Source of the DNA: Hyphomicrobium nitrativorans NL23
GTDB lineage: Bacteria > Pseudomonadota > Alphaproteobacteria > Rhizobiales > Hyphomicrobiaceae
Assembly: GCF_000503895.1 (NCBI RefSeq)
Contig: NC_022997.1
Coordinates: 1,198,501-1,262,500, forward strand
Direction of reading: 5' to 3'
Length of the DNA stretch: 64,000 nucleotides
Shown one piece after another: positions 43,753 through 51,780 of the stretch. Under the pieces are notes generated by a model that saw nothing but the letters and a program-made list of their open reading frames with translations, made no database searches and was not told the DNA's origin. Position 1 is the stretch's first letter. Every line of letters begins with the position of its first letter. The translations under genes were made by a program, and so were the position numbers.

Positions 43753-44631
43753 TCAGAAAAAGGTGCGACGCTTTCTTTCGATCAACTGCAGGATCATCGG
43801 AGTGAGGATGAGCTGCATTGCAAGATCGAGCTTGCCGCCGGGGATCACGATCGAGTTGGCGCGCGACATGAAGCTGTCGTGGATCATCGACTGCAGATAG
43901 GAAAAGTCAATGCCGCGCGGGTTCTTGAAGCGAATGACGACCATGGACTCGTCGGGGGTCGGAATCCAGCGGGCGACGAACGGGTTCGACGTGTCGACGG
44001 TGGGGATGCGCTGGAAGTTGATGTCGGTCTCGGTGAACTGCGGGCAGATATATTTCACGTAGTCCGGCATCCGGTGAAGGATGACGTCCGTGATCGCTTC
44101 CGGAGAATAGCCGCGCTCCGCCTTGTCGCGGTGGATCTTCTGGATCCATTCGAGGTTGATGACGGGCACCACGCCGATGCGCAGATCCGCAAAGCGGGCG
44201 ATGTTCACGTTCTTTGTCACGGCTGCGCCGTGTAGGCCCTCGTAGATCATGAGATCGGTGCCGTAGGGGATCTCTTCCCATGGCGTGAACGTGCCCGGCG
44301 GTGTGCCGAAAAGCTCCGCTTCGGTTTCGTCATGGACGTAGTGGCGGGTGCGGCCGGTGCCGATCTCGCCATAGGATTTGAAAAGCTGCTCCAGTTCGGG
44401 CAGCAGATTTGCCGCCTCGCCGAAGTGGCTCAGCAAAGGGGTGCCGGCGGAGGCGGCTTCCTCCGCAAGATCGTTCATCGCATCCCGTCCGTAACGGTGA
44501 AACGCGTCGCCTTCGATGAAGACGGCGGTGATCTTCTCACGCCGAAAGATCTGCTCGAACGTGCGCCGGACACTGGTGGTGCCGGCGCCGGACGAGCCTG
44601 TCACGGAAATGATGGGATGTTTGGCCGACAT
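43753..44631 (-). CDS. prk: phosphoribulokinase
   Basis: 292-residue ATP-dependent kinase that makes ribulose-1,5-bisphosphate, the substrate of rubisco. P-loop GSSGAGTTS at 12-20; FIEGDAFHRYGRDAM near 39; YEGLHGA near 129; the bacterial octameric PRK length and C-terminal MILQLIERKRRTFF. This enzyme is found almost only in Calvin-cycle organisms. It is 62 bases downstream of fbp on the minus strand. No rubisco gene is in the window. Confidence 0.95.
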   Translation of the reverse strand: MSAKHPIISVTGSSGAGTTSVRRTFEQIFRREKITAVFIEGDAFHRYGRDAMNDLAEEAASAGTPLLSHFGEAANLLPELEQLFKSYGEIGTGRTRHYVHDETEAELFGTPPGTFTPWEEIPYGTDLMIYEGLHGAAVTKNVNIARFADLRIGVVPVINLEWIQKIHRDKAERGYSPEAITDVILHRMPDYVKYICPQFTETDINFQRIPTVDTSNPFVARWIPTPDESMVVIRFKNPRGIDFSYLQSMIHDSFMSRANSIVIPGGKLDLAMQLILTPMILQLIERKRRTFF

Positions 44632-44693
44632 GCTGACTGCTTCGATTTTTTGCGGACTGCGGCGTTAAGGACGGGGCGGGAGATCTCCTCGGG

Positions 44694-45734
44694 TCAGATC
44701 CGGAACAGTCCCCGGCGCCCAAACAGCGGGGAGCGTTCTCCGAGGCCATGCGGATCATGGTGAAGGCGGACAACATACTCCACCTCGGTGCGCGAACCGG
44801 CGATGAAAGATGTTCGTTGGTGAAGAGAGGTAGGCGGAATGTCTAAAATTCGCTCGTAGCCGGAGGAGGCTGCGCCGCCAGCCTGCTCGATGATCCAGCC
44901 GAGCGGGTTCGCTTCGTAGACAAGGCGAAGGCGGCCCATGGAATAGCTTTCGCGCAGGTCGCTCGGATAAAGGAAAATGCCGCCGCGCGTCAGGATGCGG
45001 TAGATGTCGGCCACGGGCGAGGCCGTCCAGCGCATGTTGAAATTCTTGCCGCGCGGGCCGCCGCGGCCACGCAGGCAATCGTCCACGTAGGTCCGAATGG
45101 CTTCGTCCCAGTGGCGGTAATTCGAGGCGTTGATCGCGTATTCGCGCGTTGCAGTGGGGATATCGACTCTTTCGCTCGTCAACAGGAAGCGGCCGGTGGT
45201 GCGATCTTGCGTAAAGATCTGCGTGCCGCGGCCCACGGTCAGAACGAGGGACGTGAAAGGACCGTAGACGGCGAAGCCCGCCGCGAGTTGCGCCGTTCCG
45301 GGCTGTAGAAAGCTCGATCCGTCGGCGCCCTGGCAGCGCGCGGGCAGAACGGTGAAGATGGTGCCGATCGACGTATTGGCGTCGGTGTTGGATGAGCCGT
45401 CGATCGGATCGACGGCGACCGCGAGAGGCGCGCCGGGGTTAATTGGGAGCGGCCATTCCAGTTCTTCGGAGCCGAGCGTCGCGACGGGGGCGCCTTTGAG
45501 GGCTTCGACGATGAGATTGTTGGCGCGGACGTCGATCTCCTTCTGAGGATCGGCGCCTGTCTGTTGGCCGGTTTCAGCGCCGAGCGCGCCGGCGAGGGGG
45601 CCTTGGCCAATCAATTCACCGATCCGGCAGCAGGCTTCCGAGAGGCGCACGACGGTTTCGGCCACATCAGCCTTTGTCGTATCGCTCCCAGCCCATGCGT
45701 TCAGGAAGGTCCCGAGATCCTTCGGGTCACTCAT
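44694..45734 (-). CDS. fbp: class I fructose-1,6-bisphosphatase
   Basis: 346-residue class I FBPase. The metal-binding motif VDPIDGSSNTDANTSIGTIF is near residue 113, substrate-binding residues lie in NASNYRHWDEA and ILTRGGIFLYPSD, and the late NPLGWIIEQAGG is diagnostic. It converts fructose-1,6-bisphosphate to fructose-6-phosphate in gluconeogenesis and the Calvin cycle. ATG 45734 is preceded by GGAGAGGAA; a longer frame is not conserved. First gene of a two-gene fbp-prk unit. Confidence 0.93.
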   Translation of the reverse strand: MSDPKDLGTFLNAWAGSDTTKADVAETVVRLSEACCRIGELIGQGPLAGALGAETGQQTGADPQKEIDVRANNLIVEALKGAPVATLGSEELEWPLPINPGAPLAVAVDPIDGSSNTDANTSIGTIFTVLPARCQGADGSSFLQPGTAQLAAGFAVYGPFTSLVLTVGRGTQIFTQDRTTGRFLLTSERVDIPTATREYAINASNYRHWDEAIRTYVDDCLRGRGGPRGKNFNMRWTASPVADIYRILTRGGIFLYPSDLRESYSMGRLRLVYEANPLGWIIEQAGGAASSGYERILDIPPTSLHQRTSFIAGSRTEVEYVVRLHHDPHGLGERSPLFGRRGLFRI

Positions 45735-45988
45735 CTGGCATCGTTCCTCTCCCCCGCGGCTCAGACGGTCTTCGCCCCGGTTCGAGGCGTCGCCGACTTT
45801 TTTGGCCGACTCCCATTCCAGGGTGTGCCGCAGTTTCGCGCAAGAGCGGTCTGACGCGTATCCGTGCACAGGTGCCGGTTGCCCTGGAAATCGGTGAGAC
45901 GGCCTGCGCCACATCTATAAATTATTAAGTTCATATATATACAATCTAAAGTTGTATCTAGGGGCGGTTCGTGGTTGGGCTGGGGGCA

Positions 45989-46864
45989 ATGGAGCGGGCG
46001 GTCGGAGCGAGGAAGGCGCAAGGCTGGCCGGTCGTGCAAGTTCTTCGCCGCTGGATGTCGGGACCGCAGTTTTTCTCAGCGCTCCTGCTCTCGGCGGCAC
46101 TGAATGCGATGCAACTCTCGTCTTCGCTTTATCTGTTCCACATCTACGAGCGGGTGCTGCCGACGGGCGATCGCTCCGACCTTGTGCTGTCCACGGGCCT
46201 GCTCGCAGGGCTGTTCGGGATTTTTGCTCTCCTCGATTTTCTACGTGCCCGGCTGCTCGGCCGAGCGGGTGCCTCGTTCGTGCGGGATCTCGACCGGCGG
46301 TCGTTCGAGGTTGCCAAGTTGAGGCCGAGGGATGTCGACCGGGCGCGGCGCTTTTTGGCGCGTGGAGGTCCGGCGGCGCTGTTCGATGCGCTGTGGCTGC
46401 CGGTTTCGTTTGCGGGACTCTCGTTCATCCACCCGTTGCTCGCGCTCTATGCGTTTCTGGGGGCGGCGCTGATTGCCGGCATTGCCGTCGGCAGCGACGT
46501 GGCGTGCCGGTCGAAGATGTGTGAGAGCGCGGACTGCAAGCTTGCCGTCGCCGCACTTGCGAAGGCGATCAGGCTGATGCTGCAGTTCGGGGGAATCGGG
46601 TTCGGTGCGTTGCTCGTGATCGAGCATGCGGTGAGCGCCGGAGGGCTGATTGCCGCGAGCGTCATGATGGGGCGCGCTTTCGCCGTGCTCGACGGGGCGC
46701 TTTTGCATTGGCGAAACTTCGTGGCGATGGCTCGGACATTGGGCGTGATGATCGCGCGTTCGGAAAAGCCGGCCGCGCCCGCCGCACCGGACGTTGCGTT
46801 CGGCCGGTTAGATCTTGAACTCTTCGATGCTCGCGAAGGCGGTGCGCAAAGCGTTCGACCATGA
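45989..46864 (+). pseudogene. type I secretion ABC permease remnant, no ATPase domain
   Basis: 291 residues related to the membrane domain of PrtD/AprD/HasD transporters: FFSALLLSAALNAMQLSSSLYLFHIYERVLPTGDRSDLVLST, then FDALWLPVSFAGLSFIHPLLALYAFLG and the late GALLVIEHAVSAGGLIAASVMMGRAFAVLDGALLHWRNF. The normal central cytoplasmic helices (about 60-90 residues) are missing between GIAVGSDVACRSK and LAVAALAKAIRLM, and the whole nucleotide-binding domain is absent. The 3' end overlaps the convergent Anbu gene by 57 bases. Start ATG 45989 with GGGGG upstream. No HlyD or TolC partner is nearby. Confidence 0.6.
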
Positions 46865-47539
46865 GGCCGAGAGCTTTGTGAAATACTCGTCGTTCTGGCA
46901 AATGCGTGTTTCGCGGCGCACGTCCAGACTGTCGCGCTCGTAGAGCAGGATGTCGATCGGCATGCCGACGGACAGGTTCGAGCGGAGCGTCGAATCGAAC
47001 GAGAGGAGAATGAGCTTGGCCGCGTCTCCGAGGCCCATCTCGGGGCGGGCAACACGATCGAGGATCGGTTTGCCGTACTTGTGCTCGCCGATCTGAAGGA
47101 ACGGCGTGTCGTCCGTCGCCTCGATGAAGTTGCCCTCGGAATAGATCTGATAGAGGCGCGGGCGCTCGGCGCCGATCTGGCCGCCGAGGATGAAGGACGC
47201 GGAGAACCCGGCTTTGCTCATTTCCAGCGCAGCACCGTCGATGCGGCGCACCTCGCGGACGGCATCCCCGACGAGGCGTGCGGCGCGGAACATCGATGGG
47301 ACGGTGAACAGCGTCGGGTTCGCGTTGTCGGGGGTGGCCAACTGCTCGTTGATGTTGCTCACCACCGACTGCGTGACGGCCAGGTTTCCGGCCGACATCA
47401 GCACGATCACCCGGTCGCCCGGCTGGCGCCAGAAATGCAGCTTGCGGTACTGGGCCACGTTATCGACGCCCGCATTGGTGCGCGTGTCGGCGGCAAACAC
47501 GATGCCGCGGTCCAGCCTGAGCGCGACGCAATAGGTCAT
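46808..47539 (-). CDS. Anbu, proteasome-like peptidase
   Basis: 243-residue member of the Anbu (ancestral beta-subunit) family of proteasome-related Ntn hydrolases. After removal of Met1 the nucleophile would be Thr1 (from MTYCVALRL), with Asp17 in VFAADTRTN and Lys32 in YRKLHFW, the catalytic set of proteasome beta subunits. Anbu assembles into ring-like or helical multimers; cellular substrates are unknown. It is the last gene of a four-gene operon with the transglutaminase-like, alpha-E and ATP-grasp genes, 27 bases after the transglutaminase. Confidence 0.92.
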   Translation of the reverse strand: MTYCVALRLDRGIVFAADTRTNAGVDNVAQYRKLHFWRQPGDRVIVLMSAGNLAVTQSVVSNINEQLATPDNANPTLFTVPSMFRAARLVGDAVREVRRIDGAALEMSKAGFSASFILGGQIGAERPRLYQIYSEGNFIEATDDTPFLQIGEHKYGKPILDRVARPEMGLGDAAKLILLSFDSTLRSNLSVGMPIDILLYERDSLDVRRETRICQNDEYFTKLSASWSNALRTAFASIEEFKI

Positions 47540-47566
47540 CGCGAGATCCTTCGTCCTGGCAGTCTC

Positions 47567-48391
47567 TTATTGCTGCTGTGCGCCTTGCTGCTCAACTTCG
47601 ACCCGGACGTCAAGGTCTTCATTTTCGCCTCCGCGCTGGGTGCCGCGAATTGGCGCAGCGGAGGCCGCATCGAAACCGCATGCGAGACGCACGTATCGTT
47701 CCGTCGGACACATGCCATTGGCGGGGTCGAAGCCCACCCAGCCCAGTCCGTCGACCCAGGCTTCCGCCCACGCATGATGGGCTTCCGCGGGCGCAAGGGT
47801 ACCCGAGAGAAAGTAACCGTTAACGTATCGGGCCGGGAGTCCGATAACCCGCGCGGCCGAAATGAACACATGGGCGTGATCCTGGCAGACGCCTTTGCCC
47901 TCGCTGAGCGCTTCGGCCGCTGTCGTGTGGGCGTGCGATGTGCCGATCTCGTAGGAGACGGCATCGCCGACCGTTCGCATCAGGCTGTGCAGACAATCGA
48001 GGGGGTCTCGTGGAACGCGGCCGTGGCTTACGCTTTTGGCGAGATCGCGGATTGCTTTGTCCGGCGCCGTTCGCGGTGTCTCGCGCAGGAAGACCCGGCG
48101 CGGGGTGACTTCCGCGAGTCCGCGGACAATGCCGGCGCGATCCTCGGTTTCGATGATGCCCGAGGCTTCGATGACGATGCCGTCATGGGGTGTGTCAAGG
48201 GTCGTCAAATGAACCTGATTGCCGAGGGCATCGCGATAGGAAATGTGAGTCTCGAAGCCGGGCGCTTCGATGGTCCATGCGCGGACGTCCTGGCCGTCGA
48301 ACGTGGGGGGCGTGAGACGCAGGCTTTGGATCGCGTAGCGCGCGAGGGTAGCGTAGCGGTACGTGGTGATGTGGCGGATCTCGATTTTCAT
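47567..48391 (-). CDS. transglutaminase-like cysteine peptidase of the Anbu operon
   Basis: 274 residues. N-terminal beta-rich domain (MKIEIRHITTYRY) followed by a transglutaminase-like core with Cys in EGKGVCQDHAHVFI, His in HHAWAEAWV and Asp in VGFDPANG, the papain-like triad. Proposed with the Anbu neighbours to act on peptide or isopeptide bonds; reaction unproven. ATG 48391 is preferred, with AGGTGG 4-9 bases upstream; GTG 48397 is possible. It begins 13 bases after the alpha-E gene stop. Confidence 0.92.
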   Translation of the reverse strand: MKIEIRHITTYRYATLARYAIQSLRLTPPTFDGQDVRAWTIEAPGFETHISYRDALGNQVHLTTLDTPHDGIVIEASGIIETEDRAGIVRGLAEVTPRRVFLRETPRTAPDKAIRDLAKSVSHGRVPRDPLDCLHSLMRTVGDAVSYEIGTSHAHTTAAEALSEGKGVCQDHAHVFISAARVIGLPARYVNGYFLSGTLAPAEAHHAWAEAWVDGLGWVGFDPANGMCPTERYVRLACGFDAASAAPIRGTQRGGENEDLDVRVEVEQQGAQQQ

Positions 48392-48403
48392 GACCACCTA
48401 CCC

Positions 48404-49351
48404 TCAGCCGGTGAAATGGTAGGCTTCGGAGATTTCCTGCGCGACGCGGTTGTTGCGTGCGATGAAGTCGAGCAGGAACTCGTGCAGACCGGATTGGAAT
48501 ATGGTGTCGATGTCGCCGCGTTCGAGGAGGGCGAGGGTCGATTTGGCGGTGACGAGGCAGGGCTTGTCCTCGCCGTAAAGCGCGGAGAGGTCCGCCAGCG
48601 CCTCGTCGATCTTGTGGTAGCAGGCGTGGAGCGAGCGTGGCATGGCGCGGTTCAGGATCAGGTAGTCGGCGATCCGCCAGGAGCGGTAGCTCTCCTTGTA
48701 GACCCAGCGGTAGCTCATGTGCGCCGAGACGGAGCGTAGGATCGTCTCCCACTGCGCGGTGTCGACGGCGGTTCCGATCATGTTCGTCGACGGCAACAGA
48801 ACGTAATATTTCACGTCGAGGATGCGCGCCGTGTTGTCGGCGCGTTCGAGGAACGTGCCGAGTTGGCTGAAGAAGTAGGTGTCGTTGCGCAGAATCGTGT
48901 TGAGCATTGCGCCGCGATAGCCGGCTGAGCGCTCCTTCACCCAATCGAGGATGCGCGGCAGCGCATCGGAGCGCAGCGTGTCGGGCCGAATGGCCTGGAA
49001 TTCGAGCCATGAGCCGTTGAGCGATTCCCACATCTCGCGCGTCAAGGCCGTGCGCTGGGTGCGCGCGTTGCGCCGCGCGGAGGCGAGGCAGGTGTGGATG
49101 CTGGAGGGGTTGGACGGGTCGAACAGCAGAAAGTCGATCACGTTCTTTGTCGTGATCTCGCCATGCTTGTCTTTGTAGACGTCGATGCAGCCCGTGCTTT
49201 CAAGCGTCGAGATCCATTCGGAGTCCTGATCGTCGCCGATGCGCGGCTGCAGCGCGATGCGATAGCCCGCCTCGATCAGACGCGCCATGTTCTCGGCTCT
49301 CTCCACATAGCGGGAGAGCCAGAAAAGATCGTTTGCCGTGCGCCCTAGCAT
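48404..49351 (-). CDS. alpha-E domain protein of the Anbu operon
   Basis: 315-residue all-helical protein of the alpha-E (DUF403) family: MLGRTANDLFWLSRYVERAENMARLIEAGY at the N-terminus, and WESLNGSW, GYRGAMLNTILRNDTYFFSQLGTFLERADNTARILDVKYY in the middle. Alpha-E proteins occur almost always with the circularly permuted ATP-grasp protein and are thought to be scaffold or partner of a peptide-modifying enzyme. It lies between the ATP-grasp and transglutaminase genes. Confidence 0.92.
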   Translation of the reverse strand: MLGRTANDLFWLSRYVERAENMARLIEAGYRIALQPRIGDDQDSEWISTLESTGCIDVYKDKHGEITTKNVIDFLLFDPSNPSSIHTCLASARRNARTQRTALTREMWESLNGSWLEFQAIRPDTLRSDALPRILDWVKERSAGYRGAMLNTILRNDTYFFSQLGTFLERADNTARILDVKYYVLLPSTNMIGTAVDTAQWETILRSVSAHMSYRWVYKESYRSWRIADYLILNRAMPRSLHACYHKIDEALADLSALYGEDKPCLVTAKSTLALLERGDIDTIFQSGLHEFLLDFIARNNRVAQEISEAYHFTG

Positions 49352-49399
49352 GTGTGTCTCACGCGGCCGTTCCCGCCCGATGTTGTTCTTTTTTGCCGA

Positions 49400-50839
49400 T
49401 CAATCCTGCAGTACCCACGTGTCTTTCGTTCCCCCTCCCTGGCTCGAATTGACGACCAGCGATCCTTTGCGAAGCGCGACACGCGTCAGGCCGCCCGGAA
49501 CGAGGCGAACTTCGTCTCCGACGAGTACAAAAGGCCTCAGGTCGAGGTGGCGGGGCGCGATGCCTTCCTCGACCAATGTCGGGCAGGTGGAGAGCGCGAG
49601 CGTGGGCTGCGCGATGTAGTTTTCGGGCCGCGCCTTCACGCGCGCTCGGAAGTCTTCGATTTCCGCCCTGGTTGCTGTCGGTCCGACGAGCATGCCGTAA
49701 CCACCGGAGCCGTGCACCTCTTTGACGACGAGTTCGGGCATGTGCTCGATGACGTATTTCAGCGAGTCCGTCTTGCGGCAATTGTAGGTCGGCACGTTCT
49801 GCAGGATGGGCGGCCGGCCCATGTAGAATTCGATGATTTCTGGAATGTAGCAGTAGATGGCCTTGTCGTCGGCGATGCCCGCGCCCGGGGCATTGACGAT
49901 CGTGACGTTGCCGGCGCGATAGACATCGAACAGGCCGGGCACGCCGAGCACGGACGAAGGGTCGAAGGTCAGAGGATCGAGGAAGTCGTCGTCGATGCGC
50001 CGATACAGCACGTCCACGCGGCAGAGGCCCTGCGTGGTCTTCATGTTGAGGACGCCGTCCTGCACGACGAGGTCCGGTCCTTCGACCAGTTCGACGCCCA
50101 TCTGGTCCGCAAGGAAAGCGTGCTCGTAGTAGGCGCTGTTGTACTGGCCGGGCGTGAGGACGGCGATGACGGGCTCGTCGTCGAGGTTCCGCGGCGTGAC
50201 GCTTTCTAGTGTTTTCCGCAGCTTGTCGGGATAGGTCTCGACGGGCGCGACGCGGTTCTCGGCGAACAGGTTCGGGAACATGTGCATCATCGTCTCCCGG
50301 TTCTCCAGCATGTAGGAGACGCCGGAGGGCGTGCGCGTGTTGTCCTCAAGAACGTAGAATTCGTTCTCGCCCGTGCGGACGATGTCGACGCCGATGATGT
50401 GCGAATAGATGCCGAGGGCCGGGTCGAGCCCGATCATCTCGGGCACGAACGCGCTGTTCTGCACCACCAGTTCCGCCGGGATGCGGCCCGCCTTGATGAT
50501 CTCCTGGCGGTGGTAGATGTCGTACATGAAGGCGTTGAGTGCCTTGACGCGCTGCTCGATGCCGGCCGAGAGGCGTCTCCACTCCGCAGCCGAAATGATG
50601 CGCGGGATCATGTCGAAGGGGATGAGGCGCTCGGAGGCTTCGGTATCGCCGTAGACGTTGAAGGTGATGCCGGTGCGGCGGAACAGGAGCTCGGCTTCGG
50701 CGCTTTTCTTGCGGAGGTCCTCGACGCGCAATGCGTCAAGCCAGTTGGCGACGGCGGCGTAGGGCTCGCGGATGCCCTGGCCGAAGCCATTCATCTCGTC
50801 AAACGTCGGCTTCAAGTCTGCGGCCCTGATCTGATCCAT
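49400..50839 (-). CDS. circularly permuted ATP-grasp protein of the Anbu operon
   Basis: 479 residues of the permuted ATP-grasp family (DUF404/DUF407). Signatures are ITFNVYGDTEASERLIPFDMIPRI near residue 57, RVKALNAFMYDIYHRQEII near 95, HIIGVDIVRTGENEFYVLEDNTRTPSGVSYMLENR near 145 and VVKEVHGSGGYGMLVGP near 378 (nucleotide-binding lysine/glycine region). ATP-grasp enzymes join a carboxylate to an amine using ATP; a short peptide product is proposed for this family, but the substrates are unknown. First gene of the operon, 48 bases before the alpha-E gene. Confidence 0.92.
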   Translation of the reverse strand: MDQIRAADLKPTFDEMNGFGQGIREPYAAVANWLDALRVEDLRKKSAEAELLFRRTGITFNVYGDTEASERLIPFDMIPRIISAAEWRRLSAGIEQRVKALNAFMYDIYHRQEIIKAGRIPAELVVQNSAFVPEMIGLDPALGIYSHIIGVDIVRTGENEFYVLEDNTRTPSGVSYMLENRETMMHMFPNLFAENRVAPVETYPDKLRKTLESVTPRNLDDEPVIAVLTPGQYNSAYYEHAFLADQMGVELVEGPDLVVQDGVLNMKTTQGLCRVDVLYRRIDDDFLDPLTFDPSSVLGVPGLFDVYRAGNVTIVNAPGAGIADDKAIYCYIPEIIEFYMGRPPILQNVPTYNCRKTDSLKYVIEHMPELVVKEVHGSGGYGMLVGPTATRAEIEDFRARVKARPENYIAQPTLALSTCPTLVEEGIAPRHLDLRPFVLVGDEVRLVPGGLTRVALRKGSLVVNSSQGGGTKDTWVLQD

Positions 50840-50985
50840 GTTCTGCTCATGGCAAGAGCCGGGCCAACTGTAAGGTTCGAGAAAAACCTTGCAATATCGA
50901 GCGGTGCTTCGCGATCCGCTGCTCGTTTCATCGTCACTTGCCTCGGAGTTGGGCGGCAGCGGATCAAACTTTGTTCAGCAGCCGA

Positions 50986-50999
50986 GTGTTCCCGAACAC
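50986..50999. promoter_or_regulatory. palindrome GTGTTC-CC-GAACAC
   Basis: A perfect 6-bp inverted repeat with 2-base spacer, in the 311-base region between the divergent Anbu operon (starts 50839) and the GbsR-like gene (starts 51151). It is a plausible regulator site for either direction. A related palindrome is at 41515-41530. Confidence 0.45.
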
Positions 51000-51141
51000 G
51001 GGAGGCATTGGAACACGGAAAGGTAGGCATGCCTACCGCCGGAAAGCCCGTGGCGATGGTGAGGGGCTGAGCATTCGCGGCCGCGGCGCTGAACGTCAGC
51101 GTCGTCGTTTCAGCTTGACGTGCCGTCGTTTTCGTTCTTTT

Positions 51142-51161
51142 ATTTCTGTCATGACAGAAAT
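51142..51161. promoter_or_regulatory. 20-bp perfect palindrome containing a start codon
   Basis: ATTTCTGTCATGACAGAAAT is self-complementary over 20 bases; its central ATG is the start codon of the regulator gene. An extra half-site TACAGAAAA follows at once (51162-51170). The layout suggests autorepression by binding over the 5' end of its own gene, or a symmetric RNA hairpin that masks the start. Confidence 0.65.
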
Positions 51162-51741
51162 TACAGAAAATTCCGTGAAGCTGCCTCCCGCAATCGAGCG
51201 GTTCGTCGTCGCGTGGGGCGAGATGGGCGAGGTTTGGGGCGTCAACCGCTCCGTCTCGCAGATCCACGCGCTGCTTTATGCGTCGGACCGGCCGCTGCCG
51301 GCCGAGGAGATCGCCGAGCTTCTCAGGCTTGCGCGTTCGAATGTGTCCAATTCCCTCAAGGAACTGCTCGGATGGTCGCTGATCCGTCGGGTCTCGGTTC
51401 TGGGCGATCGGCGGGATTTCTACGAGGTCGAGGCCGACATTTTCGAGATGGTCCGGCGCATTGCCGAGGGGCGCAAGAAGCGGGAGATCGATCCGGCTAT
51501 TGCAGCGCTTCGGCATTGCGTGGAGGCGGCTGAAGGCGATGGGCGGGTGTCTGCTGAGGCGCAACGCCGGTTCCGCGCCATGCTGGCCGTCACCGAGGGG
51601 GCCGCGCGCAACGTCGACGAAGTGTTGGCGCTGCCGACGCCGGTTCTCCAGAAGCTTCTGAAGATGGGCGGGGTGGTTGCTCGTCTTGCCGGGCTCGTGA
51701 GTGGAGGGCGTTCGCGCCGTTCGCAAGGCGGCGCTGGCTAG
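51151..51741 (+). CDS. GbsR/MarR-type transcriptional regulator
   Basis: 196-residue winged-helix regulator: FVVAWGEMGEVWGVNRSVSQIHALLYASDRPLPAEEIAELLRLARSNVSNSLKELLGWSLIRRVSVLGDRRDFYEVE over about 20-95 is the GbsR pattern, followed by a helical dimer arm and a Gly/Ser/Arg-rich tail. Start ATG 51151 sits in the centre of a perfect palindrome; no Shine-Dalgarno is seen, so translation may be leaderless or structure-dependent. It is 39 bases upstream of the DUF4166 gene on the same strand and divergent from the Anbu operon. Confidence 0.85.
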   Translation: MTEITENSVKLPPAIERFVVAWGEMGEVWGVNRSVSQIHALLYASDRPLPAEEIAELLRLARSNVSNSLKELLGWSLIRRVSVLGDRRDFYEVEADIFEMVRRIAEGRKKREIDPAIAALRHCVEAAEGDGRVSAEAQRRFRAMLAVTEGAARNVDEVLALPTPVLQKLLKMGGVVARLAGLVSGGRSRRSQGGAG

Positions 51742-51780
51742 ACGCACGCCTTCACAACGGTGACGCATCAGGAGATGCCG

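Noticed and set aside
47081-48739. 552-residue plus-strand frame over the Anbu operon
   Set aside because: It spans several genes on the other strand with strong motifs and has no ribosome site or domain of its own.
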